From Takakia lepidozioides (lineage: Eukaryota; Streptophyta; Takakiopsida; Takakiales; Takakiaceae): 60,000 bases of DNA. Position 1 is the first letter of the stretch. Every line of letters begins with the position of its first letter. The notes beneath the pieces are model-generated. The model searched no databases and was not told the DNA's origin. It worked only from the letters and a program-made list of their open reading frames with translations. The stretch is taken from the NCBI GenBank assembly GCA_030704615.1, contig CM060734.1, positions 37,218,042 to 37,278,041 of the forward strand, in the 5' to 3' direction. The translations under genes and the position numbers were made by a program. Shown piece by piece: positions 55,444-60,000 of the stretch.

Positions 55444-57921
55444 TCACCAGTAATCCCCACAAGAACAAATCCCATCTTCAAAGTGGTGAAAGCGGTTAGC
55501 GTCCCGTACAACAATTGCTCGGCCAACAATCTTTGAGATGAATTTGGTGGAGGTGTGGCAATCACCACACACTCGAAGATTCTTGATGAGACGGAGAGGC
55601 GTCCTAGGGGTCGTACTGATCAGCCCAAAACCAATGGCCAGCCTCTCACTGTGGTGGCAAAGAGAAAATTCCTTTTCCTCCTCCCCCACATCATGCAATA
55701 CAAAGCGCGTGTCAGGCACATACCCCGCCTCCTTCATCTGCCCAGACAATCTTCTCAGCTCAGCATGGATTTCCTTAATTCTGGGATGCAACTTGTCATC
55801 TACAACGAAGGTGTGCACCCTGTTGCCAACCTCAATGCAGCAGCAACCTGGCTCCTTTCTAACCCCTTTGACCTTCATCATTCTTCTCACCTTTGCAGTA
55901 TCATCCCACCTGCCAGCTGCAGCATAGATGTTTGAGAGCAACACATAAGTCGCAGCATCCTGTTCATCCCACATGAGGATAGATGTTGCTGCACGTTCAG
56001 CCATCTCCACATTGCCATGGATTCTGCAGGCACCAAGCAAGGCCTTCCACACCAGAGCATCTGGATTGATGGGCATTTTATTAATCAGGTCCACTGCCTC
56101 ATCCAGTTGTCCAGCACGTCCAAGAAGGTCCACCATGCAGCCAAAGTGCTTTAGTGTCGGAGTGACACCATGATCTTGACTCAGGGAATCGAAGTAGCGT
56201 CTTCCTTCATTCAGTAGGCCAGCATGGCTGCATGCAGAGAGAACACATATAAAGGTGATGCTGTCCGGCTTCAAGCCGTTCTTTTGCATTCCTTCAAATA
56301 GTTGCACGACCTCCCTATGACAACCATGCTGTGCATATCCTGCGATCATCGCGTTCCACGACACCACATTACGTTCAGCCATATTGTCAAACACTCCCTT
56401 TGCATCCTCGATGCACCCACATTTGGCATACATGTCCACCAGGGCAGTGTTCAGGATGACATTTGGTACAATTCCAGCTCTGACGGCGTCGCCATGCACC
56501 TCTTTGCCCTTTTCCAGGGCTGCCAGGCTTGCACACGCACTGCAAACACACACAAACGTGATGTGGTCGGGCTTCACCCCTTCCCCCATCATTTGCTCAT
56601 ACGTCTCCAAAGCCTCCATCCCGCGCCCCTGCTGTGCATACCCTGCGAGCATCGCGTTCCACGACACCACATCTCGTTCAGCCATATTGTCAAACACTCC
56701 CTTTGCATCCTCGATGCTCCCACATTTGGCATACATGTCCACCAGGGCAGTGTTCAGGATGACCTCGGGTACGATTCCAGCTCTGACGATGTCGCCATGC
56801 ACCTCTTTGCCCTTTTCCAGGGCTGCCAGGCTTGCACACGCACTGCAAACGCACACAAACGTGATGCGGTTGGGCTTCACCCCTTCCCCCATCATTTGCT
56901 CATAGGTCTCCAAAGCCTCCATCCCGCGCCCCTGCTGTGCATATCCTGCGAGCATCGCACTCCACGACACCACATTTCGTTCAGCCATATTGTCGAAGAC
57001 TCCCTTTGCATCCTCGATGCTCCCACATTTGGCATACATGTCCACCAGGGCAGTGTTCAGGATCACATCTGGTACGATTCCAGCTCTGACGATGTCGCCA
57101 TGCACCTCTTTGCCCTTTTCCAGGGCTGCCAGGCTTGCACACGCATTGCAAACGGACACAAATGTGATGCGGTTGGGCTTCACCCCTTCGTACATCATTT
57201 GCTCATACGTCTCCAAAGCCTCCATCCCACGCCCCTGCTGTGCATATCCTGCGAGCATCGCACTCCACGACACCACATTTCGTTCAGCCATATCGTCGAA
57301 CACTCCCTTTGCATGCTCGATGCTCCCACATTTGGCATACATGTCCACCAGGGTATTGTTCAGGATCACATCTGGTACGATTCCAGCTCTGACGATGTCG
57401 CCATGCACCTCTTTGCCCTTTTCCAGGGCCGCCAGGCTTGCACACGCACTGCAAATGCACACAAATGTGATGCGGTTGGGCTTCACCCCTTCCCCGATCA
57501 TTTGCTCATAGGTCTCCAAAGCATTCCTACCACACCCATGCTTGGTAAATCCTGCCAACATTATATTCCACGTGGTCAAAGATCGTTGAGGCATTCTGTT
57601 GAACACTTGGTGAGCATCCATGATGCTCCCGCACTTAACATACATGTTGACAAGGGTGTTGAGGAGAAAAACATTTGGCATGAATCCACTTTGGATAATG
57701 TGAGTGTGCACCTGCTTTCCAGCTTCCAGGCCTTTCACCTTGATGCACTTATGCAAGAGACAGACATACATTTCTGAATCTGCTGAAATGCCTCCTTGGT
57801 TTAAAGTCTGTAGAGCCTCTTTCAGTCTGCCTGCCTCACAAAGCATCTTCACATGCCCAGAAGTGCCAGAAGAGGCATTGTGGACTCCCTCTCTTGATCC
57901 TCTTCCAGAAGCTGTGGTCAT
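55444..57921 (-). CDS. PPR-DYW protein with four near-identical PLS modules (825 aa)
   Basis: Twin of the gene at 8,397-11,480, with the same predicted role in organellar C-to-U RNA editing. It has the same N-terminus (MTTASGRGSREG), the same opening triplet, four 101-residue modules instead of six, and the same E region and DYW domain (HSE, CGDCH, terminal CGDYW). It is exactly 202 residues shorter, that is two modules. No stops or shifts. The frame is open upstream of the ATG at 57,921 through KHKITYDSLWINSYKKPSWV to the splice acceptor at 58,065, so a longer fusion product is possible. The two genes differ by scattered substitutions, mostly inside modules (for example NRITF against NHITF), as expected from recent duplication with some conversion. 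Confidence 0.92.
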   Translation of the reverse strand: MTTASGRGSREGVHNASSGTSGHVKMLCEAGRLKEALQTLNQGGISADSEMYVCLLHKCIKVKGLEAGKQVHTHIIQSGFMPNVFLLNTLVNMYVKCGSIMDAHQVFNRMPQRSLTTWNIMLAGFTKHGCGRNALETYEQMIGEGVKPNRITFVCICSACASLAALEKGKEVHGDIVRAGIVPDVILNNTLVDMYAKCGSIEHAKGVFDDMAERNVVSWSAMLAGYAQQGRGMEALETYEQMMYEGVKPNRITFVSVCNACASLAALEKGKEVHGDIVRAGIVPDVILNTALVDMYAKCGSIEDAKGVFDNMAERNVVSWSAMLAGYAQQGRGMEALETYEQMMGEGVKPNRITFVCVCSACASLAALEKGKEVHGDIVRAGIVPEVILNTALVDMYAKCGSIEDAKGVFDNMAERDVVSWNAMLAGYAQQGRGMEALETYEQMMGEGVKPDHITFVCVCSACASLAALEKGKEVHGDAVRAGIVPNVILNTALVDMYAKCGCIEDAKGVFDNMAERNVVSWNAMIAGYAQHGCHREVVQLFEGMQKNGLKPDSITFICVLSACSHAGLLNEGRRYFDSLSQDHGVTPTLKHFGCMVDLLGRAGQLDEAVDLINKMPINPDALVWKALLGACRIHGNVEMAERAATSILMWDEQDAATYVLLSNIYAAAGRWDDTAKVRRMMKVKGVRKEPGCCCIEVGNRVHTFVVDDKLHPRIKEIHAELRRLSGQMKEAGYVPDTRFVLHDVGEEEKEFSLCHHSERLAIGFGLISTTPRTPLRLIKNLRVCGDCHTSTKFISKIVGRAIVVRDANRFHHFEDGICSCGDYW

Positions 57922-59389
57922 GGTTGACGTGCCTGATTTTATCAACTGTGCCGCTGCAGCTGCTGCCTTTAGTTGACCATCTACCCATGAAGGTTTCTTG
58001 TAGCTATTGATCCACAGGGAATCATAGGTAATTTTGTGCTTGACATCTGGCCCTCTTGGATGAATCTGTACCCACACTCTACCCCTGCTCCTTCAGCTAT
58101 CCATCTACCTCTGCACAAAGCATGCATTCATCCTTGCCTTGCTGCTAGCAGCTGACAATGACAGCCTAGATTTGTTCTAGGAAACACCCAACTCAGCTTA
58201 TCACACTAGTTCCTATGCTCATTCTCTCTGTAATCCAACAGGCATCCACCTTTTTGCCTCGATTGTCCCACCATTGACTGGGGTCAGAAAAGTATTCTTT
58301 CCACGGCTTCTCCTCGTCTCTGTTACCTGTTTCTGGATACTTTCCTGTTGTCACATTGGCAGTATCATGTCAAAGTCACTCCAAACTATCAAAGGTTCAC
58401 TCAACCAGCTAACTTGCAGAATTCAACATGAAAATTTAGGGCCCGCTCTGATAAGAGGGAAGAACAGGGTGAAATGTGTTGAAGAAGGTGCCTTCATTGG
58501 CAGTGCCTGATTTTATCAATTGTGCCGCTGCTGCTGCGGCTTCCAGTTGACCATCTACCCATGCAGGTTTCTTGTAGCTATTGATCCACAGGGAATCATA
58601 GGTAATCTTGTGCTTGAAATCGAGCCCTCTTGGATGAATCTGGACCCACACTCCATCCCTGCTCCTTCAGCTATCCATGCCTCTGCACAAATCATGCATA
58701 CATCCTTGCCTTGCTGCTAGCAACTGACAATGACAGCCTAGAATTCTTCCAGCAAACACCCCAACCATACCTATCACACTAGTTCCTATGCTGACTTGCA
58801 TCTGCTTCCAACAGGCATTCACCTTTTTGTCTCCATTGTCCCACCATTGACTGGTGTCGAAGAAGTGTTCATTCCAAAGCTTCTCCTCGTCTCTGTTATC
58901 TGTTTTTGGATACTTTCCTGCTGCCACATCGGCACTAACTTGTCAAATTCATTCCAAACCACCACAGATCCACTGCAACATATGGCAAATAAAAGGCTAC
59001 AACTTGGATGCAGACACCATATTCAATATGCAAATTCAGGACCGAGTCTGATGAGAGCGCAAAACAGGCTGAAATAGGTCGAAGAAGAAGGTGCCCTCAC
59101 CACATTGTCCTTGACCTTGTGTCATGACCCATGGAGGATTTGACCGACCATCAACCCAAAAGGACCTCTTGTGTGTGCTGCTTGTGTCTGTAGTCGGGTA
59201 ATCTCGGATTGGTCTGTGAGAACCACCACGGTGCAGCTGAGCAGGCAGAGATTGAAACACGGCCTGCTAAGACCAAGCTGACTCTCCCAAGAACCTTGTA
59301 AACATCAGGAAGAATACCAAATCATGGTACTACCAGGAGCCAAGAGCCCACAAACTTCTTCACATCGTACATTAAGAAAAAGCCACACC
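57922..59389 (-). pseudogene. OSB-like exons: three PDF motifs, copy 2
   Basis: Same layout as copy 1. Motif 1 first half ends at 59,389 (SWHEFFKDPSRWWDNRNRK) and its second half starts at 59,213 (TNPRLPDYRHK). Motif 2: 58,917-58,823 (LWNEHFFDTSQWWDNG) and 58,639 onward (PRGLDFKHKITYDSLW). Motif 3: 58,344-58,250 (EYFSDPSQWWDNRGKK) and 58,065 onward, which leads in frame into the PPR gene. The extra T in motif 1's second half (near 59,155-59,162) is shared with copy 1, so it predates the duplication. The AG acceptor seen before motif 1 in copy 1 (GATGCAG) reads GATGCTG here, and 59,485 onward has no clear exon. An OB-fold exon is not in view. Confidence 0.65.
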
Positions 59390-59638
59390 TTGCGATTGCG
59401 GTTGTCCCACCATCGTGAAGGATCTTTAAAAAACTCATGCCAGCTCTGCTCCGTGCTCCAAGTTAAAGGTTTGTGCTCGAAAACACGACAGCATCAACAT
59501 GTTGACATGGTCCTTTACTGAGGGGTGCTAGTGAGTTTTCAACAACATTCATGCAAGTTGTCTTGGGCTCCATTGGGCTCTACACGATGAGGAACAACGA
59601 ACTCCAAACTCTGCTCAAGAAACGTGTGCTTTTACCGA

Positions 59639-59974
59639 GTTTATAAGTTTCAATAGTTTAGCTCTCAATCGTAGGATTTATCATTCATCCTCTCGGATGG
59701 TTCTCTCTCCGTTAAAAGAACTCTGGGTTCGTCCCTCACCGTCAGGTGTGCATGCCTTATGGCCCCACAGGGGTTTTTTTTTTCCCGTTATTAATAAAAG
59801 ACTGGGGCTTCATCCCCTTTCCAAAAATAAATAAATAAATAAAATAGTTTAGCTTGCCTCCCTTTCCTCCCTTCCTTGTTCTTTCCCAGGTTTTGGGGTT
59901 TTTCTATCATATGTTAAAATACCTCATGTTTCCTGTAAATAAAGTTGTACAGGTTTATATCATATATTTACCGA
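59639..59974. mobile_element. Insertion of 336 bp with 8-bp target duplication
   Basis: TTTACCGA at 59,631-59,638 is repeated at 59,967-59,974. In copy 1 the sequence runs straight through (TTTTACCGAACTTTCAAC, about 13,274-13,291), so the insertion postdates the segmental duplication. It contains a smaller SINE. Confidence 0.8.
59664..59842 (+). mobile_element. SINE nested in the 336-bp insertion
   Basis: Flanked by the direct repeat AATAGTTTAGCT (59,652-59,663 and 59,843-59,854). It has a B-box-like GGGTTCGTCCC, the family 3' motif (GCCTTATGG, GGGGCTTCATCCCCTTTCC) and an AAATAAATAAATAAA tail. Confidence 0.75.
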
Positions 59975-60000
59975 ACTTTCAACAAGGATATATCTGTGCT

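Larger units (their letters stand above)
55284..59638 (-). repeat. Duplicated segment, copy 2
   Basis: Counterpart of 8,234-13,300. It is shorter by two 303-bp PPR modules plus minor indels. The match to copy 1 continues to TTTACCGA at 59,631-59,638, is interrupted by an insertion, and resumes at 59,975 (ACTTTCAACAAGGATATATC) to the window end. Confidence 0.9.

Overview
The window is nuclear DNA of a land plant: spliced genes with canonical GT-AG introns, DYW-type pentatricopeptide (PPR) genes, a MIZ1/DUF617 gene and plant-type Ty3/gypsy, LINE and SINE debris. A C2CD3-like centriole gene points to a plant with swimming sperm. A fern or lycophyte is my best inference and a bryophyte is possible; the species cannot be named from the sequence.

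Layout. 0-6 kb holds decayed relics: a PPR fragment, a broken coiled-coil ORF, a LINE scrap, a PPR/PDF chimera and a truncated CDC20/FZR copy. 6-8.2 kb is non-coding with a tRNA-derived SINE. 8.2-13.3 kb and 55.3-59.6 kb are two copies of one duplicated segment, both on the minus strand. Each has a series of OSB-type PDF-motif exons running, in frame, into an intronless PPR-DYW gene whose core is a nearly identical 101-aa (303-bp) module. There are six modules in the first copy and four in the second, and the gene lengths differ by exactly two modules. 13.3-14.8 kb has an inverted PDF fragment, a LINE relic and GC-rich palindromic DNA. 14.8-26.3 kb is a decayed Ty3/gypsy element with two 480-bp LTRs, an extra 5' ORF, gag, protease, a dUTPase-like domain, RT, RNase H and integrase. 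It is split at 19,586-23,152 by a second LTR-type insertion, which carries on the opposite strand an integrase tail ending in a PHD finger.

27.5-31.7 kb is an apparently intact eight-exon CWF19-like (CwfJ) gene with LINE and repeat insertions in its introns. 31.7-38 kb is mostly non-coding, with a possible unidentified minus-strand gene near 35 kb. 38.0-39.35 kb is an intact two-exon MIZ1-like gene. 41.8-53.5 kb is a many-exon C2CD3-like gene whose 5' end and one central stretch are unresolved. 53.6-55 kb is a decayed SWIM-finger MULE-type transposase relic.

How it fits together. The PPR-DYW and OSB modules both belong to families that act on organellar nucleic acids (RNA editing and ssDNA binding). 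CWF19 works in the spliceosome, C2CD3 in the centriole and MIZ1 in root hydrotropism. I see no operon-like co-function. The window is best read as ordinary genes embedded in a region shaped by segmental duplication and nested transposition.
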